From assembly GCF_052055585.1 (NCBI RefSeq), contig NZ_CP170485.1:1178001-1242000 (forward strand): a stretch of 64,000 bases of DNA, written 5' to 3'. The stretch comes from Oceanicaulis sp052055585 (GTDB taxonomy: Bacteria; Pseudomonadota; Alphaproteobacteria; Caulobacterales; Maricaulaceae). Of the stretch, positions 24,726 through 34,320 are shown one piece after another. Position numbers and translations under genes: made by a program. The notes beneath the pieces were generated by a model that worked only from the letters and a program-made list of their open reading frames with translations, made no database searches and was not told where the DNA came from. The first letter of the stretch is position 1, and each line of letters opens with the position of its first letter.

Positions 24726-25097
24726 ATGCCTACAGTTAACCAGCTCATCCGCAAACCGCGGAAAGACAAGCCGAAGCGGAACAAGGTTCCCGCGCTTCAG
24801 GCGTGCCCGCAACGCCGTGGCGTTTGCACGCGCGTGTACACCACGACCCCGAAGAAGCCGAACTCCGCGCTTCGTAAAGTCGCCAAGGTTCGCCTGACGA
24901 ACGGCTATGAAGTCGTGAGCTACATCCCGGGCGAAGGTCACAACCTGCAAGAACACTCCGTCGTGCTCATCCGCGGCGGCCGTGTGAAAGACTTGCCGGG
25001 CGTGCGTTACCACATCCTGCGCGGCGTTCTGGATACCCAGGGCGTTAAAGACCGTCGTCAGCGTCGTTCGAAATACGGCGCCAAGCGTCCGAAATAA
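24726..25097 (+). CDS. rpsL: 30S ribosomal protein S12
   Basis: uS12 (123 residues) monitors decoding at the A site. The residues whose change gives streptomycin resistance are wild type: K43 in TPKKPNSALRK and K88 in RGGRVKDLPG. D89, the residue often methylthiolated, is present. ATG at 24726 gives the conserved MPTVNQLIRKPR; a 17-codon upstream extension in frame is leader. AGAGG lies upstream. rpsG follows after 12 bases. Confidence 0.98.
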   Translation: MPTVNQLIRKPRKDKPKRNKVPALQACPQRRGVCTRVYTTTPKKPNSALRKVAKVRLTNGYEVVSYIPGEGHNLQEHSVVLIRGGRVKDLPGVRYHILRGVLDTQGVKDRRQRRSKYGAKRPK

Positions 25098-25109
25098 GGA
25101 GAGGCGTTC

Positions 25110-25580
25110 ATGTCTCGTCGTCACCGCGCTGAGAAGCGCGAGATTCTTCCCGACCCGAAATTCGGCGATCGCGATCTGACCAAGTTCATGAACTACATCA
25201 TGATCGACGGTAAGAAATCCGCCGCTGAAGCCATCATCTACGGCGCCCTCGACATCATCGAGGAAAAAGTGAAGCGCGAGCCGGTTCGCGTCTTCCACGA
25301 AGCCATGGACAATGTGGCTCCGGAAATCGAAGTGCGCTCCCGCCGGGTCGGCGGCGCCACCTACCAGGTGCCGGTTGAAGTTCGTCCGGACCGTCGCAAG
25401 GCGCTCGCCATTCGCTGGCTGGCTGCTGCGGCGCGTAACCGCAACGAGAACACCATGCGCGAGCGGCTGGCCGCTGAGCTCATGGACGCCGCTTCCAACC
25501 GCGGCTCCTCGGTCAAAAAGCGTGAAGACACGCACAAGATGGCCGAAGCCAACCGCGCGTTCGCGCATTACCGCTGGTAA
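25110..25580 (+). CDS. rpsG: 30S ribosomal protein S7
   Basis: uS7 (156 residues) nucleates the 30S head and contacts the E-site tRNA. It starts MSRRHRAEKREILPDPKFGD, with AAGGAGAG upstream. The family block RRVGGATYQVPVEVRP is present. It sits between rpsL and fusA in the str operon; in enteric bacteria S7 represses this operon from the rpsL-rpsG gap, but here that gap is only 12 bases, so the same mechanism is unlikely. Confidence 0.98.
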   Translation: MSRRHRAEKREILPDPKFGDRDLTKFMNYIMIDGKKSAAEAIIYGALDIIEEKVKREPVRVFHEAMDNVAPEIEVRSRRVGGATYQVPVEVRPDRRKALAIRWLAAAARNRNENTMRERLAAELMDAASNRGSSVKKREDTHKMAEANRAFAHYRW

Positions 25581-25619
25581 ATCCAGCTGACGCTTGAATC
25601 CTGATTAAGGACCCTCCCC

Positions 25620-27695
25620 ATGGCCCGCGACTACAAAATCGAGGACTACCGCAACTTCGGCATCATGGCTCACATCGATGCTGGTAAAACCACCACGACC
25701 GAGCGGATCCTCTACTACACCGGCAAATCGCACAAAATCGGCGAAGTGCACGATGGCGCTGCGACCATGGACTGGATGGAGCAGGAGCAGGAGCGTGGCA
25801 TCACGATCACGTCTGCTGCGACGACCTGTTTCTGGAAAGAAAAGCGTCTGAACATCATCGACACCCCCGGCCACGTGGACTTCACCATTGAAGTCGAACG
25901 TTCGCTGCGGGTGCTCGATGGCGCGGTCTGCTGCCTGGACGCCAACGCCGGCGTCGAGCCGCAAACCGAGACCGTGTGGCGTCAAGCGGACAAGTACAAA
26001 GTTCCGCGGATGATCTTCATCAACAAGATGGACAAGCTGGGCGCGGACTTCTTCAACTGCGTCGAGATGATCAAGGACCGCCTGGGCGCCAACCCGCTTT
26101 GCGTTCAGCTTCCGATCGGCATGGAAAGCGACTTCGAGGGTCTGATCGACCTGGTCGCCATGAAAGAGCTGATCTGGATGGGCGAGAACCTGGGCGCGAC
26201 CTGGGAAGTGCGCGACATCCGTGAAGAGCTGGCCGATCAGGCCGCCGAGTACCGCGAGATGCTGGTCGAGACCGCTGTCGAGCAGGACGAAGCGGCTATG
26301 GAAGCCTATCTGGAAGGCGAAGAGCCGTCTGAAGAGCTTCTGAAAAAGCTGATCCGCAAGGGCACCATCGCTCTGGCGTTCAACCCGATCCTGTGCGGCA
26401 CCGCGTTCAAGAACAAAGGTGTCCAGCCTCTGCTTGATGGCGTTGTGGACTTCCTGCCGTCTCCGGTGGAAGTGGCCGCGATCAAGGGCATCGATGCGAA
26501 AACCGAAGAGCCGATCGTGCGCAAGGCGTCTGACGACGAACCGCTGGGCACGCTGGCGTTCAAGATCATGAACGACCCGTTCGTGGGCTCGCTCACCTTC
26601 TGCCGCATCTATTCGGGCACCCTGTCCACCGGTCAGACCGTGCTCAACACGGTCAAGGAGAAGAAAGAGCGCATCGGTCGTATGCTGCTCATGCACTCCA
26701 ACAACCGTGAAGACATCAAGGACGCATACGCAGGCGACATCGTCGCGATTGCAGGCCTGAAAGACACCACCACGGGCGACACCCTGTGTGATCCGGCTCA
26801 CCCGGTGATCCTGGAGCGCATGGAGTTCCCCGATCCGGTGATCGAGATCGCCATCGAGCCCAAGTCCAAGGGCGACCAGGAGAAGCTCGGCGTGGCTCTG
26901 GCCCGTCTGGCGGCTGAAGATCCGTCCTTCCGCGTGTCCTCTGACGAGGAATCCGGTCAGACGATCATCGCCGGCATGGGCGAACTGCACCTGGACATTC
27001 TCGTCGACCGCATGAAGCGTGAATTCAAGGTCGAGGCGAATGTGGGTCAGCCGCAAGTGGCTTACCGCGAAACCGTGGGCACGGCTTACGAGATCGACTA
27101 CACCCACAAGAAGCAGTCGGGTGGTTCGGGTCAGTTCGCGCGCATCAAGCTGCAGATCGAACCGGCCGAGCCGGGCGAAGGTTTCACCTTCGAGTCCAAG
27201 ATCGTCGGCGGCTCCGTGCCGAAGGAATACATTCCGGGCGTTGAAAAGGGCCTGAACTCGGTGCGTGAAACCGGCCTGCTGGCTGGCTTCCCGGTCATCG
27301 ACTTCAAAGTGACCCTGGTCGACGGCGCCTATCACGATGTTGACTCCAGCGTCCTGGCCTTCGAAATCGCAGCCCGCGCTGCGCTTCGCGAAGCCAAGTC
27401 CTCGCTGCGCATGAAACTGCTTGAGCCGATCATGAAGGTCGAAGTGGTGACCCCGGATGAGTACACCGGTTCTGTCATCGGCGACCTGAACTCCCGCCGC
27501 GGCCAGATCCGTGACCAGGAAATGCGCGGCAACGCCACGGTGGTGAACGCCTTCGTGCCGCTGGCGAACATGTTCGGTTACGTGAACAACCTGCGTTCGG
27601 CCACTCAGGGCCGCGCCCAGTTCACCATGCAATTCGACCACTACGAGCCGGTGCCGCAAGCCGTCGCCGACGAAGTGATCTCCAAAATCGCGTAA
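25620..27695 (+). CDS. fusA: Elongation factor G
   Basis: EF-G (691 residues) drives translocation of tRNA and mRNA with GTP hydrolysis. The P-loop AHIDAGKT is at residues 17-24, followed by DTPGHVDF and NKMDK, then domains II-V ending in the usual region with GDLNSRRGQI. Full length, with AAGGA upstream. It is the third gene of the str operon and is followed by tuf2 after 53 bases. It is the only EF-G in the window. Confidence 0.98.
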   Translation: MARDYKIEDYRNFGIMAHIDAGKTTTTERILYYTGKSHKIGEVHDGAATMDWMEQEQERGITITSAATTCFWKEKRLNIIDTPGHVDFTIEVERSLRVLDGAVCCLDANAGVEPQTETVWRQADKYKVPRMIFINKMDKLGADFFNCVEMIKDRLGANPLCVQLPIGMESDFEGLIDLVAMKELIWMGENLGATWEVRDIREELADQAAEYREMLVETAVEQDEAAMEAYLEGEEPSEELLKKLIRKGTIALAFNPILCGTAFKNKGVQPLLDGVVDFLPSPVEVAAIKGIDAKTEEPIVRKASDDEPLGTLAFKIMNDPFVGSLTFCRIYSGTLSTGQTVLNTVKEKKERIGRMLLMHSNNREDIKDAYAGDIVAIAGLKDTTTGDTLCDPAHPVILERMEFPDPVIEIAIEPKSKGDQEKLGVALARLAAEDPSFRVSSDEESGQTIIAGMGELHLDILVDRMKREFKVEANVGQPQVAYRETVGTAYEIDYTHKKQSGGSGQFARIKLQIEPAEPGEGFTFESKIVGGSVPKEYIPGVEKGLNSVRETGLLAGFPVIDFKVTLVDGAYHDVDSSVLAFEIAARAALREAKSSLRMKLLEPIMKVEVVTPDEYTGSVIGDLNSRRGQIRDQEMRGNATVVNAFVPLANMFGYVNNLRSATQGRAQFTMQFDHYEPVPQAVADEVISKIA

Positions 27696-27748
27696 TTCGG
27701 ATCTTCGATCCAAAGAAACGACGCCTGTCTGAAGAGTAGGAAGAGACA

Positions 27749-28924
27749 ATGGCCAAGGAAAAGTTTGAGCGTACGAAACCGCATGCCAACATCGGCACGA
27801 TTGGTCACGTTGACCACGGCAAGACGACGCTGACCGCCGCGATCACGAAGTACTTCGGTGACTTCCGCGCGTATGACCAGATTGACGGCGCACCGGAAGA
27901 GAAAGCCCGTGGCATCACGATCTCGACCGCGCACGTGGAATACGAGACGGATGCGCGTCACTATGCGCACGTCGATTGCCCGGGCCACGCCGACTACGTG
28001 AAGAACATGATCACCGGCGCTGCGCAGATGGACGGCGGCATCCTGGTTGTGAATGCAGCTGACGGCCCGATGCCGCAGACGCGCGAGCACATCCTTCTGG
28101 CCCGTCAGGTCGGCGTGCCGGCTCTGGTGGTGTTCCTGAACAAGGTCGACCAGGTTGACGACGAAGAGCTGCTGGAGCTCGTGGAGATGGAAGTTCGCGA
28201 ACTTCTGTCCTCTTACGACTTCCCGGGCGACGACATTCCGATCATCGCGGGCTCTGCGCTTGCGGCGATGGAAGGGCGTGATCCGGAAATCGGCGAGAAC
28301 AAGATCCGCGAACTGATGGCGGCTGTGGATGAGTACATCCCGACCCCGGAACGTCCGAAGGATCAGGACTTCCTGATGCCGATCGAAGACGTGTTCTCGA
28401 TCTCTGGCCGCGGCACCGTGGTGACCGGTCGTATCGAGCGTGGCATCATCCACGTTGGTGACGAGATCGAGATCGTGGGCATCCGCGACACCCAGAAAAC
28501 GACCTGCACGGGCGTTGAGATGTTCCGCAAGCTGCTCGACCAGGGCGAAGCTGGCGACAATGTCGGCCTGCTGCTGCGCGGCATCGACCGTGAAGGCGTT
28601 GAGCGTGGTCAGGTTCTGGCCAAGCCGGGTTCGATCACCCCGCACTCCAAGTTCGAGGCTGAAGCTTACATCCTGACGAAGGAAGAGGGCGGTCGTCACA
28701 CCCCGTTCTTCTCCAACTATCGTCCGCAGTTCTACTTCCGTACGACGGACGTGACCGGTGTTGTGACCCTGAAAGAGGGCACCGAGATGGTCATGCCGGG
28801 CGACAATGTGGAAGTGTCTGTCGAGCTGATCCAGCCGATCGCGATGGAAGAGAAGCTGCGCTTCGCCATCCGTGAAGGCGGCCGGACCGTCGGCGCGGGC
28901 GTTGTGTCCAAGATCACCGAGTAA
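27749..28924 (+). CDS. tuf: Elongation factor Tu, copy 2
   Basis: This is the second EF-Tu gene, in the classical place after fusA. The 391-residue protein appears identical to copy 1 at 1771-2946; only synonymous third-position (and one first-position Leu) changes were seen. The ribosome binding site AGGAAG differs from that of copy 1, as does all upstream sequence, so the two are expressed from different promoters: this one from the str operon. It is followed by a terminator and a new promoter for the S10 operon. Confidence 0.98.
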   Translation: MAKEKFERTKPHANIGTIGHVDHGKTTLTAAITKYFGDFRAYDQIDGAPEEKARGITISTAHVEYETDARHYAHVDCPGHADYVKNMITGAAQMDGGILVVNAADGPMPQTREHILLARQVGVPALVVFLNKVDQVDDEELLELVEMEVRELLSSYDFPGDDIPIIAGSALAAMEGRDPEIGENKIRELMAAVDEYIPTPERPKDQDFLMPIEDVFSISGRGTVVTGRIERGIIHVGDEIEIVGIRDTQKTTCTGVEMFRKLLDQGEAGDNVGLLLRGIDREGVERGQVLAKPGSITPHSKFEAEAYILTKEEGGRHTPFFSNYRPQFYFRTTDVTGVVTLKEGTEMVMPGDNVEVSVELIQPIAMEEKLRFAIREGGRTVGAGVVSKITE

Positions 28925-28958
28925 GCTCTACGCTTCACTCGCCAGCGCAAGCTGCAAG

Positions 28959-28991
28959 AACGCCCCGGAGCTCAGCTCTGGGGCGTTTTTT
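28959..28991 (+). terminator. intrinsic terminator after tuf2
   Basis: AACGCCCCGGAGC pairs with GCTCTGGGGCGTT across loop TCA and is followed by T residues. Compared with the tuf1 terminator, one C-G pair has become a T-G pair, so the stem is kept. Confidence 0.92.
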
Positions 28992-29414
28992 CATGGCGAA
29001 AACCCGAGGTTGGAGGGGCAGGGCGGGGCTGTGCAGGTTTGTGACAGAACAATCTGCGCAGCTCTATTGTTTAAAAGGTGCGTTGGGGATACATACGACT
29101 CGTCAGCGCCGAGTCACTCGTCGCGCCAGGCGTCTATGGCGTCGTTTAAGCTCTTTGACAGCCCGACAGGGCGATCAATTTCCCCGTCTATGCGCATTGC
29201 GCGCCTGGCGAAGAGTTTAAACTGCCGATGCGGTGGTGAATCTTGTGACTAGGTGTTGACGGGGAGGGGCGGAGCGCGTATTGCACGGTCCCTCTGACGA
29301 GCTGGCAGTGCCCTAGGGCAAACGCAGTTCTCGAAGCGAAAAAAATTTGGATTGCAAGAGCTGCCGGGGCGATCCGTCCTTTGCGCGGCTCTTGTGCATG
29401 TTGGGACCGGACCG
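28992..29414. other. 423-base gap between tuf2 and rpsJ
   Basis: No gene is supported. It holds the tail of the tuf repeat (to 29034), a mixed region with several short inverted repeats, the candidate S10 promoter (29256-29284) and a leader of about 120 bases. In enteric bacteria L4 controls the S10 operon from the leader; whether this leader does the same cannot be read from the sequence. Confidence 0.55.
29256..29284 (+). promoter_or_regulatory. candidate promoter of the S10 operon
   Basis: TTGACG at 29256-29261 and TATTGC at 29279-29284 are separated by 17 bases. It lies 130 bases before rpsJ and after the tuf2 terminator, where a new start is needed. Confidence 0.5.
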
Positions 29415-29729
<315 letters not shown>

Positions 29730-29733
29730 GGCC

Positions 29734-30492
29734 ATGAAGCAGGCTGCATCCATGCGCACTGGCCTTCTGGCCAAGAAGCTGGGCATGACCCGCGTCTTCA
29801 CCGAAGGCGGCGATCATGTTCCGGTGACCGTGCTTCACCTGGACGGGCTCCAGGTGGTTGCGCAGCGCACCTCCGAAACTGATGGCTATACCGCTGTCCA
29901 GCTGGGCGCGGGCAAAGCCAAAGCCAAGCGCACCTCCAAGGCGATGCGCGGCCACTTCGCAAAGGCATCTGTCGAGCCTAAGCGCAAGCTGGTCGAATTC
30001 CGCGTGCCGGAAGATGCGCTGATCGAAGCGGGCGCCGAGCTCTCCGCCGAGCACTTTGTGGTCGGTCAGAAAGTCGACGTGTCCGGCACTTCGATCGGTA
30101 AGGGCTTTGCTGGCGGCATGAAGCGCTGGAACTTTGGTGGTCTGCGCGCCTCGCACGGCGTGTCGATTTCCCACCGTTCCCACGGTTCGACTGGTCAGTG
30201 TCAGGACCCGGGCAAGGTTTTCAAAGGCAAGAAGATGGCCGGTCACCTCGGTTCCGAGCGTGTCACCATCCAGAGCCTGGAAGTCGTGCGGGTCGACGCT
30301 GAGCGCGGTCTCGTGCTCGTGAAGGGCGCCGTGCCGGGTTCCAACGAAAGCTGGGTCGAGATCCGCGACGCTGTCAAAGGCGTTGGCGCTCAGGACCTGC
30401 CGTACCCGGCCAAGCTGATCGAAAAAGCCGAACCGGCTCCGGCCGAGGCTCCGGCTGAGGCTCAAGAAGCCCAGGACGAAGGGGCTAACTGA
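29734..30492 (+). CDS. rplC: 50S ribosomal protein L3
   Basis: uL3 (252 residues) is an early-assembly protein whose loop reaches the peptidyl transferase centre. It contains RTGLLAKKLGMTRVF near the start and the family signature around GKKMAGHLGSERVTIQ. ATG at 29734 follows GGGAG and is preferred; ATG at 29752 (MRTGLL) is the start of most relatives but has a poor ribosome site. The C-terminal tail of about 20 Pro/Ala/Glu residues is extra. Its stop overlaps the rplD start by one base. Confidence 0.96.
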   Translation: MKQAASMRTGLLAKKLGMTRVFTEGGDHVPVTVLHLDGLQVVAQRTSETDGYTAVQLGAGKAKAKRTSKAMRGHFAKASVEPKRKLVEFRVPEDALIEAGAELSAEHFVVGQKVDVSGTSIGKGFAGGMKRWNFGGLRASHGVSISHRSHGSTGQCQDPGKVFKGKKMAGHLGSERVTIQSLEVVRVDAERGLVLVKGAVPGSNESWVEIRDAVKGVGAQDLPYPAKLIEKAEPAPAEAPAEAQEAQDEGAN

Positions 30493-31130
30493 TGAAACTC
30501 GATGTTGTGACGCTCGATGCCGGCAAGGCCGGCTCGATTGATCTCTCCGATGCCGTGTTCGGCATCGAAGAGGTCCGCGCGGACATCCTCCAGCGCGCCG
30601 TCAAGTGGCAGCTGTCGCGCCGTCAGGCCGGCACCCACAAGACGAAAGAGCGCGGTGAGATCTCCCGCACCAAGAAAAAGTTCGGTCGCCAGAAAGGCGG
30701 CGGCGGCGCCCGTCACGGTTCCCGCAATGCCCCGATCTTCGTGGGCGGCGGCGTGGCTCACGGCCCGCGCGTTCGCTCTCACGCGACCGATCTGCCGAAA
30801 AAAGTGCGCGCTCTGGCGCTCAAGCACGCCCTGTCCACCAAAGCCGGCGCCAAGCAGCTGGTGATCCTGGACGAGGCGCGCCTTGATGAAGCCAAGACCA
30901 AGGCCCTGACCGAGAAATTCTCGAAACTGGGTTGGTCGAACGCGCTGATCATTGATGGCGAAACGCTGGACGAGAACTTCGCCCGCGCCGCCCGCAACAT
31001 CCCGCTGATCGACGTTCTGCCGGCGCAAGGCCTGAACGTTTACGACGTGCTGCGTCGTGACGTGCTGGTCCTGACCAAGGCGGCTGTCGAGAAGATCAAC
31101 GAGCGGCTCGCGCCGCAGGAGGCTGCGTAA
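30492..31130 (+). CDS. rplD: 50S ribosomal protein L4
   Basis: uL4 (212 residues) lines the exit tunnel; its extended loop carries the basic block RQKGGGGARHGSRNAPIFVG. In enteric bacteria it also represses the S10 operon. The ATG overlaps the TGA of rplC by one base, so translation is coupled. rplW begins one base after its stop. Confidence 0.97.
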   Translation: MKLDVVTLDAGKAGSIDLSDAVFGIEEVRADILQRAVKWQLSRRQAGTHKTKERGEISRTKKKFGRQKGGGGARHGSRNAPIFVGGGVAHGPRVRSHATDLPKKVRALALKHALSTKAGAKQLVILDEARLDEAKTKALTEKFSKLGWSNALIIDGETLDENFARAARNIPLIDVLPAQGLNVYDVLRRDVLVLTKAAVEKINERLAPQEAA

Positions 31131-31131
31131 C

Positions 31132-31425
31132 ATGCCCGCTGCTCGCCATTACGACACCATTCTGTCGCCGGTGATCACCGAGAAAGCGACCATTCTCTCT
31201 GAAGAGAACAAGGTTGTGTTCCGCGTGCCGCTGTCTGCGAACAAGAAAGACATCGCCGAAGCGATCGAAGAGCTGTTCAAGGTCAAAGTTAAGGCTGTGA
31301 ACACCCTCGTTCAAAAAGGCAAAACCAAACGTTTCCGCGGCATTGCGGGCAAACGTGACGACGTCAAAAAGGCGGTTGTGACCCTGGAAGAGGGCCACTC
31401 CATCGACGTCAGCACTGGCCTGTAA
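31132..31425 (+). CDS. rplW: 50S ribosomal protein L23
   Basis: uL23 (97 residues) sits at the tunnel exit and docks trigger factor and SRP. It begins PAARHYDTILSPVITEKAT and has the conserved VNTLVQKGKTKRFRG segment. The gene is tightly packed between rplD and rplB in the S10 operon, with the ribosome binding site inside the rplD end. Confidence 0.97.
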   Translation: MPAARHYDTILSPVITEKATILSEENKVVFRVPLSANKKDIAEAIEELFKVKVKAVNTLVQKGKTKRFRGIAGKRDDVKKAVVTLEEGHSIDVSTGL

Positions 31426-31446
31426 GCGCGCAGAGGAGAGAGACCC

Positions 31447-32283
31447 ATGGCTCTGAAGACTTTCAAGCCGACCTCGCCTGGCCGCCGCGCTCTCGTGCTG
31501 GTGGACAAGTCCGAGCTGCACTCCGGTCGTCCGGAAAAGACCCTCGTTGAAGGTCTGACCAAATCGGGCGGTCGCAACAACACCGGCCGCGTGACGTCTC
31601 GTCGTCGCGGCGGCGGCGCCAAGAAGCTGTACCGCGTCATCGACTTCAAACGTCGTAAGTTTGACGTGCCGGCGACTGTTGAGCGTCTGGAATACGACCC
31701 GAACCGCACCGCCTTCATCGCACTGATCAAGTACGAAGACGGCGAGCTGGCCTACATCCTTGCTCCGCAGCGTCTGTCTGCCGGCGACACCGTCGTCGCA
31801 GGCGAGCGTGTGGACGTTAAGCCGGGCAACGCCATGCCGCTGAAAGCGATGCCGGTCGGCACCATCATCCACAATGTGGAGCTCAAGCCGCTCAAAGGCG
31901 GGCAGGTCGCCCGTTCCGCAGGCGCTTACGCTCAGCTCGTGGGCCGCGACGCCGGTTACGCTCAGGTTCGCCTGATGTCTGGCGAGCTGCGCATGGTGCA
32001 CCAGGACTGCATGGCGACCGTTGGTGCGGTTTCCAACGCTGACCACCTGAACACCAATCTGGGTAAAGCCGGTCGCAAGCGTCACATGGGCAAACGCCCG
32101 GCCGTTCGCGGCGTGGCCATGAACCCGGTCGATCACCCGCACGGCGGCGGCGAAGGCCGCACCTCGGGCGGTCGTCACCCGGTCACCCCGTGGGGCAAGC
32201 CGACCAAGGGCCGCAAGACCCGGTCGAACAAAGCCACTGACAAATTCATCATTCGCTCGCGCCACGAGCGCAAGAAACGCTAA
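31447..32283 (+). CDS. rplB: 50S ribosomal protein L2
   Basis: uL2 (278 residues) supports subunit association and the peptidyl transferase centre. The conserved GRNNTGRVTSRRRGGGAKK is near residue 40, and the C-terminal VDHPHGGGEGRTSGGR block, which holds the universally conserved histidine, is intact. GAGGAG lies upstream. Length is normal. Confidence 0.98.
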   Translation: MALKTFKPTSPGRRALVLVDKSELHSGRPEKTLVEGLTKSGGRNNTGRVTSRRRGGGAKKLYRVIDFKRRKFDVPATVERLEYDPNRTAFIALIKYEDGELAYILAPQRLSAGDTVVAGERVDVKPGNAMPLKAMPVGTIIHNVELKPLKGGQVARSAGAYAQLVGRDAGYAQVRLMSGELRMVHQDCMATVGAVSNADHLNTNLGKAGRKRHMGKRPAVRGVAMNPVDHPHGGGEGRTSGGRHPVTPWGKPTKGRKTRSNKATDKFIIRSRHERKKR

Positions 32284-32297
32284 GGGACGGCTGCGCC

Positions 32298-32576
32298 ATG
32301 CCTCGTTCTGTCTGGAAAGGTCCGTTTGTCGACGGATACCTCCTGAAGAAAGCCGAAGCTGCTCATGACGGCGGCCGCAAGCAAGCGATCAAAACCTGGT
32401 CGCGCCGCTCGACGATCATGCCGCAGTTTGTGGGTCTGACCTTCCAGGTCCACAACGGCAATAAGTTCATTCCGGTTCTCGTCTCCGAAGAGATGGTCGG
32501 TCACAAGCTGGGCGAATTCGCTCCGACTCGGACCTATTACGGCCACGCGGCAGACAAGAAAGCCAAGAGGAAGTAA
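32298..32576 (+). CDS. rpsS: 30S ribosomal protein S19
   Basis: uS19 (92 residues) forms part of the 30S head with S13. It starts MPRSVWKGPFVDGYLLKKAE and keeps the basic TWSRRSTIMPQFVGLTFQVHNG core. rplV starts three bases after its stop. The C-terminal tail is Lys-rich, as usual. Confidence 0.98.
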   Translation: MPRSVWKGPFVDGYLLKKAEAAHDGGRKQAIKTWSRRSTIMPQFVGLTFQVHNGNKFIPVLVSEEMVGHKLGEFAPTRTYYGHAADKKAKRK

Positions 32577-32579
32577 GCG

Positions 32580-32960
32580 ATGGGCAAGGCTGCAAATCCC
32601 CGCCGCGTCGCGGATAATGAAGCGCGCGCAAAGCTGCGGATGATCCGCATCAGCCCGCAGAAGCTCAATCTCATTGCCCAGCTTATCCGTGGCAAGAAGG
32701 TTGAACGCGCTCTGGCTGACCTGGAATTCTCGCGCAAGCGTCATTCCGCCGACGTCAAGAAGGTGCTCGAGAGCGCCATCGCCAACGCGGAAAACAACCA
32801 CGGTCTGGACATCGACTCTCTGGTCGTGTCCGAGGCCTATGTGGGCAAAAACCTGGTCATGAAACGCTTCCGCGCCCGTGCGCGTGGTCGCGGCGCCAAG
32901 ATCCTGAAGCCGTTTTCCGAGCTGACGATCGTCGTGCGTGAAGTTGAGGAGGCCGCCTAA
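32580..32960 (+). CDS. rplV: 50S ribosomal protein L22
   Basis: uL22 (126 residues) has a beta-hairpin reaching the exit tunnel constriction, where macrolides bind. It keeps LRMIRISPQKLNLIAQLIRGK and the hairpin with RARARGRGAKILKP. The stop TAA overlaps the rpsC ATG by one base. It has the usual length for the family. Confidence 0.98.
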   Translation: MGKAANPRRVADNEARAKLRMIRISPQKLNLIAQLIRGKKVERALADLEFSRKRHSADVKKVLESAIANAENNHGLDIDSLVVSEAYVGKNLVMKRFRARARGRGAKILKPFSELTIVVREVEEAA

Positions 32961-33664
32961 TGGGTCAGAAGGTTAATCCGATCGGCCTGCGCGTCGGCAT
33001 CAACCGCACCTGGGAATCGCGTTGGTTCGCCAAGGGCGAAGAATACGCTGACCTGCTGCACGAAGACCTGCGCATTCGCGAGTACCTGAAAAAGGAACTC
33101 AAGAACGCGTCCGTGTCGCGCATCATCATCGAGCGCCCGCACAAGAAGTGCCGCATCACTATTCACACGGCTCGTCCGGGTGTCGTGATCGGCAAAAAAG
33201 GTGCGGACATCGAGAAGCTGCGCCGCAAGGTCTCGAAGATGGTTGAGGGCGAAGTGTTCCTGAACCTCGTCGAAGTGCGCAAGCCGGAAGTCGACGCGAC
33301 CTTGGTCGCCGAGAGCGTGGCTCAGCAGCTCGAACGCCGCGTGGCTTTCCGCCGCGCCATGAAGCGTTCGCTGCAGACCGCCATGCGCATGGGCGCCCTG
33401 GGCTGCAAGATCATGTGCGGCGGCCGTCTGGGCGGCGCAGAGATCGCGCGCGTCGAGAAGTATTCTGAAGGTTCGGTTCCGCTGCACACTCTGCGTGCGG
33501 ACATCGACTACGGTTTCGCTGAAGCCAAGACCGCGATGGGCATCATCGGCATCAAGGTCTGGATCTACAAAGGCGAGATCATGGAACATGACCCGATGGC
33601 GCAAGAGCGTCGCATGCTCGACTCTGGCGAGCAGCGCACCCGCTCTGGCCGTCAGGCAGCGTAA
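32960..33664 (+). CDS. rpsC: 30S ribosomal protein S3
   Basis: uS3 (234 residues) sits at the mRNA entry site and has helicase function with S4 and S5. It begins MGQKVNPIGLRVGINRTWES. The KH domain carries the IGKKGADIEKLR loop. It is coupled to rplV by a one-base overlap. The C-terminal tail is Arg-rich. Confidence 0.98.
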   Translation: MGQKVNPIGLRVGINRTWESRWFAKGEEYADLLHEDLRIREYLKKELKNASVSRIIIERPHKKCRITIHTARPGVVIGKKGADIEKLRRKVSKMVEGEVFLNLVEVRKPEVDATLVAESVAQQLERRVAFRRAMKRSLQTAMRMGALGCKIMCGGRLGGAEIARVEKYSEGSVPLHTLRADIDYGFAEAKTAMGIIGIKVWIYKGEIMEHDPMAQERRMLDSGEQRTRSGRQAA

Positions 33665-33685
33665 GCGGAACGAGGGAGTAGCACC

Positions 33686-34099
33686 ATGCTTCAGCCGAAG
33701 CGCACCAAATTCCGCAAGGCGCACAAAGGCCGCATCCACGGTCAGGCCAAAGGCGGCTTCACGCTGACCTTTGGTTCCTATGGCCTGAAAGCGGTCGAGC
33801 CGGAGCGGATCACCGCCCGTCAGATCGAAGCGACCCGTCGTGCGATCACCCGTCACATGAAACGGGCCGGTCGCGTCTGGATCCGGGTGTTCCCGGATCT
33901 GCCGGTGTCCAAGAAGCCGACCGAAGTCCGGATGGGTAAAGGTAAAGGCTCTCCGGAATACTGGGTGGCCAAAGTCAAGCCGGGCCGGATCATCTTCGAA
34001 ATCGATGGTGTTCCGGATGATGTGGCACGCGAAGCGCTCCGCCTGGGCGCCGCCAAGCTGCCGATCAAAACCAAGGTCGTCACCCGTCCGGGTGAGTAA
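33686..34099 (+). CDS. rplP: 50S ribosomal protein L16
   Basis: uL16 (137 residues) helps position A-site tRNA. It starts MLQPKRTKFRKAHKGRIHG, and GRVWIRVFPDLPVSKKPTE and RMGKGKGSPEYWVAKVKPG are present, including the Arg hydroxylated in enteric bacteria. It lies between rpsC and rpmC with gaps of about 20 and 12 bases. Confidence 0.98.
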   Translation: MLQPKRTKFRKAHKGRIHGQAKGGFTLTFGSYGLKAVEPERITARQIEATRRAITRHMKRAGRVWIRVFPDLPVSKKPTEVRMGKGKGSPEYWVAKVKPGRIIFEIDGVPDDVAREALRLGAAKLPIKTKVVTRPGE

Positions 34100-34111
34100 G
34101 AGGAGGGTAGT

Positions 34112-34306
34112 ATGAAAGCCGAAGACGTCCGCGCTCTTAGCGACGATCAGCTTCAGGACGAACTCCTCAAGCTGAAAAAAGAACAGTTCAACCTGCGTTT
34201 CCAACAGGCCACCGGCCAGCTGGAAAACACTGCGCGCTTTAAGCAGATCCGCCGGGACATCGCCCGGGTCAAAACGGATCAGCGCCGCCGCGCGCTTGAA
34301 AATTAA
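34112..34306 (+). CDS. rpmC: 50S ribosomal protein L29
   Basis: uL29 (64 residues) is a small two-helix protein near the tunnel exit, a docking neighbour of L23. It contains KLKKEQFNLRFQQATGQLEN and IRRDIARVKT, the family core. AGGAGG lies upstream. rpsQ follows after 14 bases. Confidence 0.97.
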   Translation: MKAEDVRALSDDQLQDELLKLKKEQFNLRFQQATGQLENTARFKQIRRDIARVKTDQRRRALEN

Positions 34307-34320
34307 GGGGGCTTGGGTCC

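Larger units (their letters stand above)
27749..29034 (+). repeat. 1286-bp direct repeat, copy 2 (tuf plus terminator)
   Basis: Partner of 1771-3056 at an offset of exactly 25978 bases. Identity is near complete in the coding part and falls off in the 110 bases after the stop. Confidence 0.93.
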